From the NCBI RefSeq assembly GCF_001547995.1, contig NZ_AP014690.1:2539001-2603000 (forward strand): a stretch of 64,000 nucleotides of DNA, given 5' to 3'. This document shows, piece after piece, positions 9,902-18,110 of the stretch; the first letter of the stretch is position 1; each line of letters opens with the position of its first letter. The DNA is from Asaia bogorensis NBRC 16594. Lineage in GTDB: Bacteria > Pseudomonadota > Alphaproteobacteria > Acetobacterales > Acetobacteraceae. The notes beneath the pieces are model-generated. The model was not told where the DNA came from, made no database searches, and was given only the letters and a program-made list of their open reading frames with translations. Position numbers and translations under genes: made by a program.

Positions 9902-10747
9902 ATGAAACGCGTCATCGCCTGCCTCTTGCTGTCTGCGGCCTCAGCGCCGCTCGCTCAGGCCCAGGATATGGAAGCTTTCCGCCGCAACATGGTCAATGCG
10001 GCCAATGCGCTCGGCCAGGGACACGTCACGGAACCCCCGGCGTCTCCTGCGACGCAGAATAATAGCGGCGTCGCACTGACGCAGAAGCTCACCTATTCCA
10101 GAATGAGCAATGCGCTCGGCCAAGCCTCCATACTCGGTGTCTCGCTCGGCATGTCCGCCCCCGAAGCCACCAATGTGCTGCGCCAGTACTGCCAGACAGA
10201 ACCGAGCCTGCGGACCGAGACATTGCGGACATCGCATAAGGGCGTGGATATCGAGAGCCAGCCCTATCCGGCATCGCTGGCCTGCCAGCGCGAGAGCGAC
10301 AGGATTGATGTCACCCTCGCCCCACCGGTCATGGGCGGCGTGGTGACCCGCATCGAGCGCAGTGTCTCCTACCCGCCTCTTAATGCACCGGGATACGATG
10401 CCCTCAGGGCCGAACTCACCGCGCACTACACGGCGCATCTGCCACCGCTATCGGGCGGGAGTGCCGCCACCGCACTCTACGCGCTCAAAAGCGGCAACGT
10501 CGTCGAGAAGGCGGATGGCACCGGGATTGATCCTTCGCCCTCGTCAGACCCGCGCGCTGCCACCACACAGGCCTGGCTGCGCATCGATGTCAGCGTCGTC
10601 CCGCAAAACCCGTCCGCCGTACGCAACCTGAGCATCACGACCGAGGATATCGGTGCCGAACAGGCCATCACAGCCGAGATCATCCGGCAGCTCAATGCGG
10701 CCATCGAGGCCAAACTCGCGCATGCCAACGCCAAGCCCGCCCTGTGA
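9902..10747 (+). CDS. Secreted hypothetical protein, plasmid-type cargo
   Basis: I do not recognise this 281-residue protein. It has a clear Sec signal peptide: MKR, a hydrophobic stretch to about residue 17, and a likely cleavage after AQA at about 20. The mature part is hydrophilic and alanine-rich with two cysteines (about 98 and 123) that could form a disulfide in the periplasm. A GVSLGMSAPEATNVLRQYC segment resembles the short repeat-like motifs of periplasmic proteins that recognise small ligands, but no family can be named. The start follows an AT-poor leader with a CGGGGGAAACC ribosome binding site. It is ten bases upstream of the membrane-protein gene, so the two form an operon and may work together at the envelope. 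Confidence 0.75.
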   Translation: MKRVIACLLLSAASAPLAQAQDMEAFRRNMVNAANALGQGHVTEPPASPATQNNSGVALTQKLTYSRMSNALGQASILGVSLGMSAPEATNVLRQYCQTEPSLRTETLRTSHKGVDIESQPYPASLACQRESDRIDVTLAPPVMGGVVTRIERSVSYPPLNAPGYDALRAELTAHYTAHLPPLSGGSAATALYALKSGNVVEKADGTGIDPSPSSDPRAATTQAWLRIDVSVVPQNPSAVRNLSITTEDIGAEQAITAEIIRQLNAAIEAKLAHANAKPAL

Positions 10748-10757
10748 GGACTGACCA

Positions 10758-11663
10758 ATGAACCATTCCTCCTCCGTGCCCAACGTTGGTAATACCCGTG
10801 ACGCCAGCTCTTCAGCCCATGCACCCACTGATGCACAGCCGGGCGTTGCCAATCGCGGCACCATCATCCGCATTCCCGACGCTCAGCCAGGCCTTCTTGT
10901 TTCTGACGGGAAACAACATGAATTCACCCTCTCCGGCATCTGGCAGGGACCGGCAGCCCCGGCCCTGAACCAGAAAGTCAGCTTTACCCTGACACCGGAA
11001 GGACGCATCGCGTCCATCCATGTGCTGGGGCGCGATGTCCTGGCCAATGAGACGCTGAGCGCATTCGGTCAGACCCTGCGCAGCAATGGCGGCTCACTGG
11101 GGGCCGTGATGCTCCCTTACCTGCGTCAACAGAAAGACCGCATGACCCTGCCCGGCATGGTCATGTCAGGTGCCTTGCTGTTTGGGTTCTACATTCTGCC
11201 GGGATGGACGCTCGATGCGGGTAACACCATGCTGGGCATGAGGCTCGATTACACGCTGAGCCAGCTGCTCGGTGTGCAGACGGGTGGTGCAGGCATTACT
11301 GTGACGTTCGGCTTCTGGCGCCTGCTCGGCTGTGCCATCACGCTCCTGCCCTGGGTGACACCATGGCTCGGTTTTGCCCGGGCGCGTCAGCTCGACATCC
11401 TGCCGCTGCTCCTGCTGCTGGCCCTGCCTCTGGTCGTGCATGCACGGCTGCATCATCTCGCAGCCGAGGCAGCCCAGAGCACGGGTCAGCTTCTTGGCGG
11501 TTTCGGCGGCAACGCCGCGATGCAGCATGATTTGCAGGCCATGGTACAGAAACAGGCGGCCGCGCTGATTGATGCCACCTCATGGAATAGCGGCTACTGG
11601 ATTGCGCTTGTCGCCGCCTGCGGTCTGGCAGGTCTCGCGCTGATGCACAGGGCTCGCCACTGA
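10758..11663 (+). CDS. Membrane protein with N-terminal OB-fold-like domain
   Basis: The protein has 301 residues. Residues about 33 to 90 (GTIIRIP...KQHEFTLSGIW...KVSFTL...RIASIHVL) look like the short beta-barrel, cold-shock/OB-like domain found at the start of several small bacterial membrane proteins. Four hydrophobic helices follow, at about 134 to 155, 187 to 210, 215 to 232 and 276 to 295, joined by a loop rich in Gly, Ala and Gln. It is encoded ten bases after the secreted cargo gene and ends 33 bases before the convergent resolvase. Function is unknown; an envelope role with its partner is inference. Several overlapping alternative starts exist, but the ATG used has good spacing from the upstream stop and a GAGGAC site. 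Confidence 0.7.
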   Translation: MNHSSSVPNVGNTRDASSSAHAPTDAQPGVANRGTIIRIPDAQPGLLVSDGKQHEFTLSGIWQGPAAPALNQKVSFTLTPEGRIASIHVLGRDVLANETLSAFGQTLRSNGGSLGAVMLPYLRQQKDRMTLPGMVMSGALLFGFYILPGWTLDAGNTMLGMRLDYTLSQLLGVQTGGAGITVTFGFWRLLGCAITLLPWVTPWLGFARARQLDILPLLLLLALPLVVHARLHHLAAEAAQSTGQLLGGFGGNAAMQHDLQAMVQKQAAALIDATSWNSGYWIALVAACGLAGLALMHRARH

Positions 11664-11695
11664 AGCAACAGCAACCCCCAGCGTCAGGCTCAGGC

Positions 11696-12295
11696 TCAGG
11701 CTGCGGCGCTGGATGATGGCCCAGCCCGCTGCGGTCCAGCCTCGCCCTTTAGCGCTCGATGCACTGTGGCGCGCCCGACATTCATGACGGACGCGACATC
11801 CCGGATAGACAGTCCCTGTTCCGCCAATGTCCTCACGTGCCGGGTCTGCGCCGATGTCAGGGCACGGGGCCGTCCGATACGACGCCCCGCCGCCCGCGCT
11901 GCCGCAATTCCGGCCCGGGTACGTTCGCGAATGAGCTCGCGTTCGAACTCCGCAATGGCCATGAGGATAGTTAGAAACAGGCGGCCATTGGCCGTGCCCG
12001 TCTCGATGCCCAGCGAAAGAATACGCACTCTGACGTTGCGCTCATCCAGCGCGGAGACGAGCTGCAGCATATCGATTGCATCGCGCCCGAGCCTGTCGAG
12101 ACGCACTACCACTAGACTGTCGTCAGGCTGGAGCCGGTCCAGCAGCGAGGCGAGGACGGGACGCTCCCTGGCAGGCACGGCACCTGACACGGTCTCGACG
12201 AAAATCATGTCCAGCTTCTCGGCTTCGAGGGCGGGAAGCTGGGCGTCGACACTCTGCATATCGGTCGACACACGAGCATATCCATAGCGCGCCAT
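11696..12295 (-). CDS. Serine recombinase (resolvase/invertase family), second copy
   Basis: This 199-residue small serine recombinase has Ser10 in YGYARVSTDMQ, the RLDRLGRD active-site arginines, an IETGTANGRLFLTILMAIAEFE hinge region and a C-terminal helix-turn-helix (GLSIRDVASVMNVGRATVHRAL). It is only a partial match to the resolvase at 8994 to 9626, differing at many positions, so the two are paralogues from different sources rather than a recent duplication. The two resolvases bracket the two-gene cargo. Its upstream region holds spaced GGACTCC repeats that could be its res site or an operator of the XRE gene beyond. Confidence 0.92.
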   Translation of the reverse strand: MARYGYARVSTDMQSVDAQLPALEAEKLDMIFVETVSGAVPARERPVLASLLDRLQPDDSLVVVRLDRLGRDAIDMLQLVSALDERNVRVRILSLGIETGTANGRLFLTILMAIAEFERELIRERTRAGIAAARAAGRRIGRPRALTSAQTRHVRTLAEQGLSIRDVASVMNVGRATVHRALKGEAGPQRAGPSSSAAA

Positions 12296-12354
12296 GACTG
12301 CGTTCTCCTTCTCGAGACCACAGATAGCGGCATTCTTATATCACAGTCAACGTG

Positions 12355-12404
12355 TTTGGACTCCAAATCATATATGGACTCCCTAAAGTCGTATTTGGAC
12401 TCCC
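12355..12404 (+). repeat. Three spaced GGACTCC repeats, candidate operator or res site
   Basis: Three direct copies of a GGACTCC core start at 12358, 12376 and 12397, with T-rich flanks (tttGGACTCC, tatGGACTCC, tttGGACTCC). The first is also a perfect odd palindrome, TTTGGA-C-TCCAAA. Spacings of 18 and 21 bases are near two helical turns, as expected for adjacent protein sites. They lie between the divergent resolvase and XRE genes, so either product could bind them. An iteron role is possible but no Rep gene is present. Confidence 0.55.
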
Positions 12405-12601
12405 TATTGCACACTCGGCACGTCAAACCGCGAAAAAACCCCGGCTTTTTTCCAGAAAACCGTCCGGGTACCTTCCGAAAGCGGCGCATATGAGGCAGTA
12501 TCGGCATTAATATCCCTGCCCTATTTTCTATCCCTATCGCCTGTCTCTCTTCCTCTCCCTCTTTTCTTCCACCCCCTGCCCTTACCTCTACGGAGACCTC
12601 C
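12405..12601 (+). other. Pyrimidine tract and hairpin upstream of the XRE gene
   Basis: A perfect inverted repeat GAAAAAA-ccccggc-TTTTTTC lies at 12432 to 12452. From about 12519 to 12592 the plus strand is strikingly pyrimidine-rich, ending in a GGAG ribosome binding site before the XRE start. Such a tract would leave the leader mRNA unstructured, but its purpose is unknown. Confidence 0.4.
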
Positions 12602-12898
12602 ATGACGCTTGTTGCCTCGCAATGCCGTGCCGCCCGCGCCATGCTGGGTCTCTCGCAGCGTGACCTCGCTAGGATGGCCGAGATGGCGCATCGCACGGTG
12701 GCCGATTTCGAGACCAATGCCCGTACACCCCATATCCGCACGCTGCGGGCCATGCGTGAGACGCTGGAGGCCTGCGGGGCGGTGTTCATCCCGGCGGATG
12801 CGCAGTTCGGACCCGGAGTGAGACTGAAGGCCGCCGAGGAGTCGAAGACTGCCGCCGATGCCGCTGAGACCGCGTCACAGGAAACCGAACCAAGCTGA
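12602..12898 (+). CDS. XRE-family helix-turn-helix transcriptional regulator
   Basis: This 98-residue protein consists of a Cro/CI-type DNA-binding domain (about residues 6 to 60: AARAMLGLSQRDLARMAEMAHRTVADFE...), in which LSQRDLARMA and HRTVADFE form the two helices of the HTH. A short acidic, alanine-rich tail follows. Such stand-alone regulators on plasmids usually repress neighbouring mobilisation genes. The GGAGACCTCC sequence before the ATG supplies the ribosome binding site. The GGACTCC repeats about 200 bases upstream are plausible operators, but this is not shown by the sequence. Confidence 0.85.
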   Translation: MTLVASQCRAARAMLGLSQRDLARMAEMAHRTVADFETNARTPHIRTLRAMRETLEACGAVFIPADAQFGPGVRLKAAEESKTAADAAETASQETEPS

Positions 12899-13162
12899 AG
12901 GAGAGCCCTTCGCGACCGGACGCAATGGATAGGGAGAGAGCGGAGTTTCGCTGGACGGAAGGCAGAAAATTCCTCTCATTCTGCATGGAGTTTGTCAGAG
13001 GCCGCCTGTTCTACCCGGCATCCGTTCCTGTCCTGTTCTATCATGAGGTCATGGATTGGCTCCCCTGAGCCAGCAGTGCTTCGTGGCTACCCGTTGGGTG
13101 CACGACGCAGCTGGCAAGGGGGCTGTCGCCCCCGTTGACCCCCTTGATAGAAAGCGCATCCC
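12899..13162 (+). other. Candidate origin of transfer upstream of mobC
   Basis: The 264-bp gap before mobC contains nested inverted repeats: CAAGGGGG (13115 to 13122) can pair perfectly with CCCCCTTG (13139 to 13146), and its G run also with the C run at 13129 to 13133. Mobilisable plasmids carry oriT with such inverted repeats just upstream of mobC/relaxase genes, so this is the best oriT candidate. The exact nic site is not identified. Confidence 0.45.
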
Positions 13163-13654
13163 ATGCCTGCCTCGCCCCATGTTCCTGTGCCAGTGACGCA
13201 TCCCGTCTCCAGCCTGTCCCGCCCTGCCCGCACCTCGCGCCTGTCGGTCCGTGCCTCGCCTGACGAGCTCGCTGCGTGGGCCGGTGCAGCGCGTCTTCTG
13301 GGTCATGAGACCACCGCCCTTTGGGTACGCTCCCTGCTGAAAGAGGCCGTCCTGACCGGTCATGACGGGATGGCTGTAGGCATCTCGTTGCGCAAGCTGC
13401 GGGGTGAGCTCTGGCGCATCGGCAACAACCTCAATCAGCTGGCTCATTCTGCGCATTGTGGTGATGCCGTCCGGGCGGGGGATGTTCTGGATGCGCTGGA
13501 AGCGACAAAGGACCGCGTCGATGTCCTGCTCAAATCCATGCATGTGACGAGGGCAAGGAGGACGTCTCGACCTCGGAAGATGGTCGAGCCAGAGACAGGG
13601 ATAGAGGCGGAAGTATCCCAGCCGATAGTGACCTCGCCCACTACGCTGCACTAA
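13163..13654 (+). CDS. mobC: MobC-like plasmid mobilisation accessory protein
   Basis: This 163-residue basic protein begins with a Pro-rich segment, then a ribbon-helix-helix-like region (RLSVRASPDELAAWAGAAR) and the family hallmark LRGELWRIGNNLNQLAHSAH at about 76 to 95. MobC proteins bind oriT, help open the duplex and load the relaxase. The gene ends 27 bases before the relaxase gene, in the same direction, as in other Mob operons. The tail is basic, fitting DNA binding. The start ATG follows AAAGCGCATCCC with a weak ribosome binding site. Confidence 0.85.
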   Translation: MPASPHVPVPVTHPVSSLSRPARTSRLSVRASPDELAAWAGAARLLGHETTALWVRSLLKEAVLTGHDGMAVGISLRKLRGELWRIGNNLNQLAHSAHCGDAVRAGDVLDALEATKDRVDVLLKSMHVTRARRTSRPRKMVEPETGIEAEVSQPIVTSPTTLH

Positions 13655-13681
13655 GCCTCCTCGAACTCCGGAGGGGGACGC

Positions 13682-15634
13682 ATGATTGTGCAGGAAACCC
13701 GCATCCGGACCAGCAGCGGTCATCAGGCCGTTTCACGTCATGTGCTTCGGGGCGCGAGGAACGAAGCCATACGCGTTCTGTGTGGCAGTGACTGGTGTCT
13801 TGCGGACTGGATGAAGGAAGCAAGGCGTGAGGGCATACGCTATGGTCTGCGTCATATTGCCTTCAACCCTGCCGAGCCCATGAGTGACGCGGCCCTTGCG
13901 TCTTTTGCCGCCAGGCTCTGCGATGAGCTGCAGGCGGACAGGGAACGCATGACGCTCGTCGTGCATCAGAAGGATGGCAGCACCCATGGGCATCTGCTTC
14001 TGCCCGAATGGCAGGACGACCATGTGCTCAGCACGCGCTTCTCATGGCAGCGTCTGGAGAAATGTGCCCGTCTCGAGGAAATCCGTCTCGGGCATCAGCT
14101 GGTGCCGGGGCGGCATGACCGGGCCATTGTCAAAGCCCTCCGTCAGGAAGGAAAGACGGCAGAAGCGGAAGCGATTGAGGTACTCTTAGAAAGACCTGTT
14201 ACCAACAATGAGCAACTGTCATTCCCAGCATCTCCTGACACATCATCTGCTCCTTCCAATTCAGAACCCGCGTCACGACCCCTTCCACGTGCAGCCTACA
14301 CCTCGCAATCACGTCGTATGGCCGAGCGACAGGGTCTGGATCTTGTGGAAGCAAAGAAGGCTATCGCTTTCCTGTGGGCGCAGTCGGATAATCAGCTGCA
14401 TCGTTTTCGTGCCCTGCTGAAAACGAAGGGCTGGGTTATGCGTGCCGGAGACCGGCAGGATACCCGCAAGGACGCGTATATCATCGAGACGGCTGATGGT
14501 GTGCTGATCGGGTCTTTCACGCGCCTTACGAAAACGCGCATGAAGGATTTCCGACAGTTTCTGGTGGATGACGCCGCCAGACCGAAACGCGGTGATATCA
14601 GGATAGCAGTCAAACCGCTTCTGGAGCGTGCTGCTCTGGAGAGGGCTGCGATGGAACGTCACGCAGAGCAGAGCGGCCTGCTTCTGCCGCCCTTTGAGGA
14701 ACTGACGCGTGACCCCGAAGCATTTGCCAAAGCGGCTGCCAAAGGAGGGCCGTCACAACCTACGGAAAAACAGCCGAGGATCGTCTCGCTGGATCGTATC
14801 GATGCACTGCCACCGAACTTTGCTCACTACATCCGGCAGTGGAAACGTGAGGCCAGGGCATGTCGCACGGTATTGAATGCAAGACCGCCTCTGGCGTATG
14901 GTCCACGGCGCTCTGTCGATGAACAAGGTACAGCGCTGTTCACGCAGATCGAAAACACGCGCAGACAGCTCTGGCAGACCGGAAAACAGCTGCAGGAAAC
15001 ACGACGGGAGCGTGATGTCTTGCGTGAAAAGGTATTCGTTCTCTCGAGGAAGAAACGCCTGTCCCATTTCGATGAGGAGATTGAACGGCTTTCGAAAACA
15101 CTGGCCGAGATCCTGCGCTATCTTCTGGAGATTGTGTTCTGGCATCTTGGCCTGCGTACCACGCCGCCTGAACCGCTTTGCCTGCCTGTTCCGACAGAGC
15201 GCGAGGAGGCCAATGCGCGGCTACGGAGAGAGAACCGTGAGCTGCTTCAGCAGATCGTCAGGCGGGATACATGCAAGGAATGGCTTGTCACGCTCTGCCG
15301 CGAGGCCGACAGGCGCAGGCAGGAGAAGATAGCCGCTTGGAAAGCACGTCATGTCGCCCAGTGCGATAGGGCCAGGAGAGATCTGGACCTGCTGAAGGCC
15401 ATCTGGATGCCGCCTGCAAAACTGCCTTGCGCCACACAGGCGGAGATCATGAAATGCAAGCTGACCGGCGATCTTGAAAAGGCCAAATATGTGACGCGGG
15501 TCGCTTTGAGGAAGTTGGACGAGACGGAGACAGAACAGTTGGCAAAGGAGATGAAGAGCGAAAAAGCAGCGCCAAACATCGAGGCTTTAGCTCCCTCTCT
15601 GGCGAAGGTATCTGCTGCACTCGAACTTGGGTGA
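13682..15634 (+). CDS. Relaxase/mobilisation nuclease
   Basis: Relaxases nick oriT and stay covalently attached to the 5' end during conjugation. In this 650-residue protein, residues 92 to 110 (LVVHQKDGSTHGHLLLPEW) hold the histidine metal-binding motif His95, Asp98, His102 and His104, in the HxxDxxxxHxH arrangement of MobP/VirD2-like relaxases. A canonical N-terminal Tyr nucleophile is not obvious, so the nicking residue is uncertain. The middle (about 205 to 300) may be a DNA-binding module, and the rest is basic and largely coiled coil, with an RREN/RRER-rich stretch. No TraD/VirB genes are present, so the element would be mobilisable, not self-transmissible. The strong GGAGGGGGACGC site just precedes the ATG. 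Confidence 0.85.
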   Translation: MIVQETRIRTSSGHQAVSRHVLRGARNEAIRVLCGSDWCLADWMKEARREGIRYGLRHIAFNPAEPMSDAALASFAARLCDELQADRERMTLVVHQKDGSTHGHLLLPEWQDDHVLSTRFSWQRLEKCARLEEIRLGHQLVPGRHDRAIVKALRQEGKTAEAEAIEVLLERPVTNNEQLSFPASPDTSSAPSNSEPASRPLPRAAYTSQSRRMAERQGLDLVEAKKAIAFLWAQSDNQLHRFRALLKTKGWVMRAGDRQDTRKDAYIIETADGVLIGSFTRLTKTRMKDFRQFLVDDAARPKRGDIRIAVKPLLERAALERAAMERHAEQSGLLLPPFEELTRDPEAFAKAAAKGGPSQPTEKQPRIVSLDRIDALPPNFAHYIRQWKREARACRTVLNARPPLAYGPRRSVDEQGTALFTQIENTRRQLWQTGKQLQETRRERDVLREKVFVLSRKKRLSHFDEEIERLSKTLAEILRYLLEIVFWHLGLRTTPPEPLCLPVPTEREEANARLRRENRELLQQIVRRDTCKEWLVTLCREADRRRQEKIAAWKARHVAQCDRARRDLDLLKAIWMPPAKLPCATQAEIMKCKLTGDLEKAKYVTRVALRKLDETETEQLAKEMKSEKAAPNIEALAPSLAKVSAALELG

Positions 15635-15724
15635 CCTGGCCGCTCTCAAACACCTTTAGTAGATAAGCTTATTGAGACTGTTACATGCGTTAGGTGAAAG
15701 TCGGGTGAACCTCCAGCAAGTCTT

Positions 15725-16560
15725 AGAACCTGTTTGGAAAGTCACGGGTGAGCGTTTCGACGGGTGAGATTGGTGCCCATGGCGACGAGGATCATGGTCT
15801 GTGAGACGTCGATGCGGCGCTCGCAGTTGCGCACGAGGCGTCGCCAGTGGGTTATCCAGCCAAATGTCCATTCAACGACCTAACGGCGCGGCTGGATTTC
15901 AAACCCTTCTGCGATGTCTTAGCGCCGAACAACTTCGACCGTGAAATCTAGAAAAGCGGCTTTATGCATTAAATGGAGGCGATCATAAGCTCCGTCTGCG
16001 ACAAGATGTTTCACATACGGCCATCGTTTGCGGATGGCATCAAGGATCATCTGCCCTCCCGCGCTATCTGGAATATCAGCTGGCATCAGCCTGACCAGAA
16101 GCAGTCGGCCATTTGTGTCAACCGCGATATGGCGCTCACGACCGGCGATCTTCTTGCCTGCGTCATAACTACGGACGCTGGCATGAGGAGCCTCGACACT
16201 CTGGCTGTCGATGACACCAACGGATGGGTAAGCTTTGCGTCCTGCTACTTTACGGTCCAGCATTAGGCAAATATCATGGATCGCAGGAAACGACGCATCA
16301 GCCTGTGGAACCAGCAGGAGATAGTCCGCCACGGGCCAAAATGAGCTGGCAGCATCTCCCATCGCAGCCCTAGCGGGCAAGATAGCGCAGTGCATTGATG
16401 GTCTCACGTAAATCGGACACTCGTTTCCGGCCGCGCCGGCTCGCAAGCGGCATCAGGGGCGCTATGCGTTCCCATTCTTCATCTGTCAGATCAGACGGAT
16501 AGCATTTCGTCCTGCGGGTGATATCGGCCACGTGGCCTCTCTGCTCTGGCGTCCATATTC
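15725..16560 (-). mobile_element. Decayed IS5-family insertion sequence (transposase pseudogene)
   Basis: Reading the minus strand from about 16533 down, pieces of one IS5-family transposase appear in different frames: SDLTDEEWERIAPLMP, then WEMLPAHFGPWRTI, then VGVIDSQSVE and RHIAVDTNGRLL with LVADGAYD, and finally FGWITHWRRLVRNCERRID. DDE-type residues of the family are recognisable, but at least two frameshifts and several stops break the gene. The left end carries aacctgtttggaaagtc (from about 15727), which looks like an IS terminus; a matching inverted copy is not found on the right, so that end is lost or diverged. The element sits between the relaxase gene and the chemotaxis genes, at the boundary of the accessory region. 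Confidence 0.85.
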
Positions 16561-16621
16561 AGAGCTTGAATCGTGTACCAGACTCGCTGAAAACCCTTCA
16601 CGTTCGATTTTCAAAATAGCT

Positions 16622-17890
16622 TTAAAGAGCATACCGTTTGAGGAATTCGTTCAATGAGGCGACTTGCTGGTCAAGGTCGAGGCAATTTCTATTAACATCA
16701 TCGGTCATACACATATTATTGCCAGCAACGTCCTCAATAGATTTTATGTTTTTGTTGATTTCGCCAATACTACGGGCTTGGTTTTTGGTTGTATCTTCAA
16801 TACTACGAATGAAATTGTTCACGCTCGCAACCTGACATGTTATGCTTTCCATGCCACTTGCAACTTTCTCAGTAAGTGCGACGCCTGTCTTCATGGTCTC
16901 CCGGGACTGGGTCACGAGCTCAGCGATAACCTGTGCGGCTTCCGCCGAGCGATGCGCGAGTGATCGGATTTCATCCGCAACAACGCCGAAACCCTTCCCT
17001 TCCCCTCCAGCATGGGCGGCTTCCACCGCAGCGTTGAACGAGAGTAATCGCGTTTGCAGGCTAATATCTTCTATCAGTCGGAGGCTCTCGACCATATTGA
17101 AGTAGCGTTGGGCAATACCGGATATGGCCGAAACTGTCTCACCAACAATATCCTTGAACGAGCCCGCTTGTTCATTGATATCTGAAACGAGCCGCCTGGC
17201 TGAAGCAACATCTTCTGCATTTACCTGCACTGCATCATTCATCTCTCTCACACTTGCGGCGGCAATCGTGAGATCCTGGGTTTGTCTCTGGGTATGCCCA
17301 GATAATGTGAGGCTTCCCTCCCGAATAGACGACGATGCCCTGCAGACCGCTTCAACACTCGTGGAGATAGCCGCGATGACCTGACGAAGGTCTTCAGCCG
17401 TTTCTGCTGAACGTATGGCAGACGCTTCATTCTGCAGATTCGCAGCTCGAACCAGAGAGAGGGTCGAACCAACTCCAAGGTACCTCCCTTCTCGCACTAT
17501 GAGGAAACCGCGATAGAGATCGTGTGCGTCGGCACCAAGGAGTGAACGAGTGAAATCTGCTATGGCCACATCGTATTCGACAACTTTGGTCGGCCCTCTG
17601 AGGAGTAAGCCCACCTTCCGTCGGGTGTAGAGTGAACGTCCGAAACGTCCTGACATAACCGCGAAGAAAAACTGTCTATCGATAATCCCGACCGGTCGCC
17701 CGTCTTCATGTAAAACAGCGATCATTGAAAGATTGTCGTCATCTGTGAAAAGCTGGTTTACCGTAGCTCCGATATCATCACCCCCCAATACCGGAACAGT
17801 TTCCACAATATCTGCCATGATACGCGGCGGAGTACTGGTTATCTCGGTAAATTCCGAGGATATCAATGAACCAGAAAACATATCCGACAT
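16622..17890 (-). CDS. Cytoplasmic chemoreceptor with CBS-like sensory domain
   Basis: This 422-residue protein has no transmembrane segment. Residues about 20 to 150 resemble the CBS-type pair that precedes EAL/GGDEF domains in some proteins (motifs GRPVGIIDRQFFF, FGRSLYTRRKV, EGRYLGVGSTLSLVRA). The rest is a methyl-accepting signalling domain. Its hairpin tip reads DISLQTRLLSFNAAVEAAHAG, departing from the usual [20 protein letters not shown] at several positions. It presumably reports an internal cue to CheA, but CheA binding may be altered. I chose the ATG at 17890; a TTG eight codons upstream is possible. It lies directly next to the decayed IS and is separate from the next chemoreceptor by about 220 bases. 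Confidence 0.85.
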   Translation of the reverse strand: MSDMFSGSLISSEFTEITSTPPRIMADIVETVPVLGGDDIGATVNQLFTDDDNLSMIAVLHEDGRPVGIIDRQFFFAVMSGRFGRSLYTRRKVGLLLRGPTKVVEYDVAIADFTRSLLGADAHDLYRGFLIVREGRYLGVGSTLSLVRAANLQNEASAIRSAETAEDLRQVIAAISTSVEAVCRASSSIREGSLTLSGHTQRQTQDLTIAAASVREMNDAVQVNAEDVASARRLVSDINEQAGSFKDIVGETVSAISGIAQRYFNMVESLRLIEDISLQTRLLSFNAAVEAAHAGGEGKGFGVVADEIRSLAHRSAEAAQVIAELVTQSRETMKTGVALTEKVASGMESITCQVASVNNFIRSIEDTTKNQARSIGEINKNIKSIEDVAGNNMCMTDDVNRNCLDLDQQVASLNEFLKRYAL

Positions 17891-18110
17891 GAATACAGAC
17901 CGTTTATATGACAAATATATGACGTTATATCATGGCACTAGCATTGATTCTCAAAACTTCGCCATGTGAACATATTACACAATATACTCACCTCGCGAGG
18001 CAATACTCGTAAATTTCTTCATTTTTTCATATTTGAGAGAGTCGGTAGCCACGATGGAAATGGCTACCGTGCGGTCGGTTCGTTCTAGCTCATGCTCTTT
18101 AGAACGTACC

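Noticed and set aside
12355-12404. Plasmid replication iterons
   Set aside because: No replication initiator gene nearby and only three copies with uneven spacing.
3-16560. CRISPR array
   Set aside because: No set of regularly spaced direct repeats with unique spacers was found here or elsewhere in the window.
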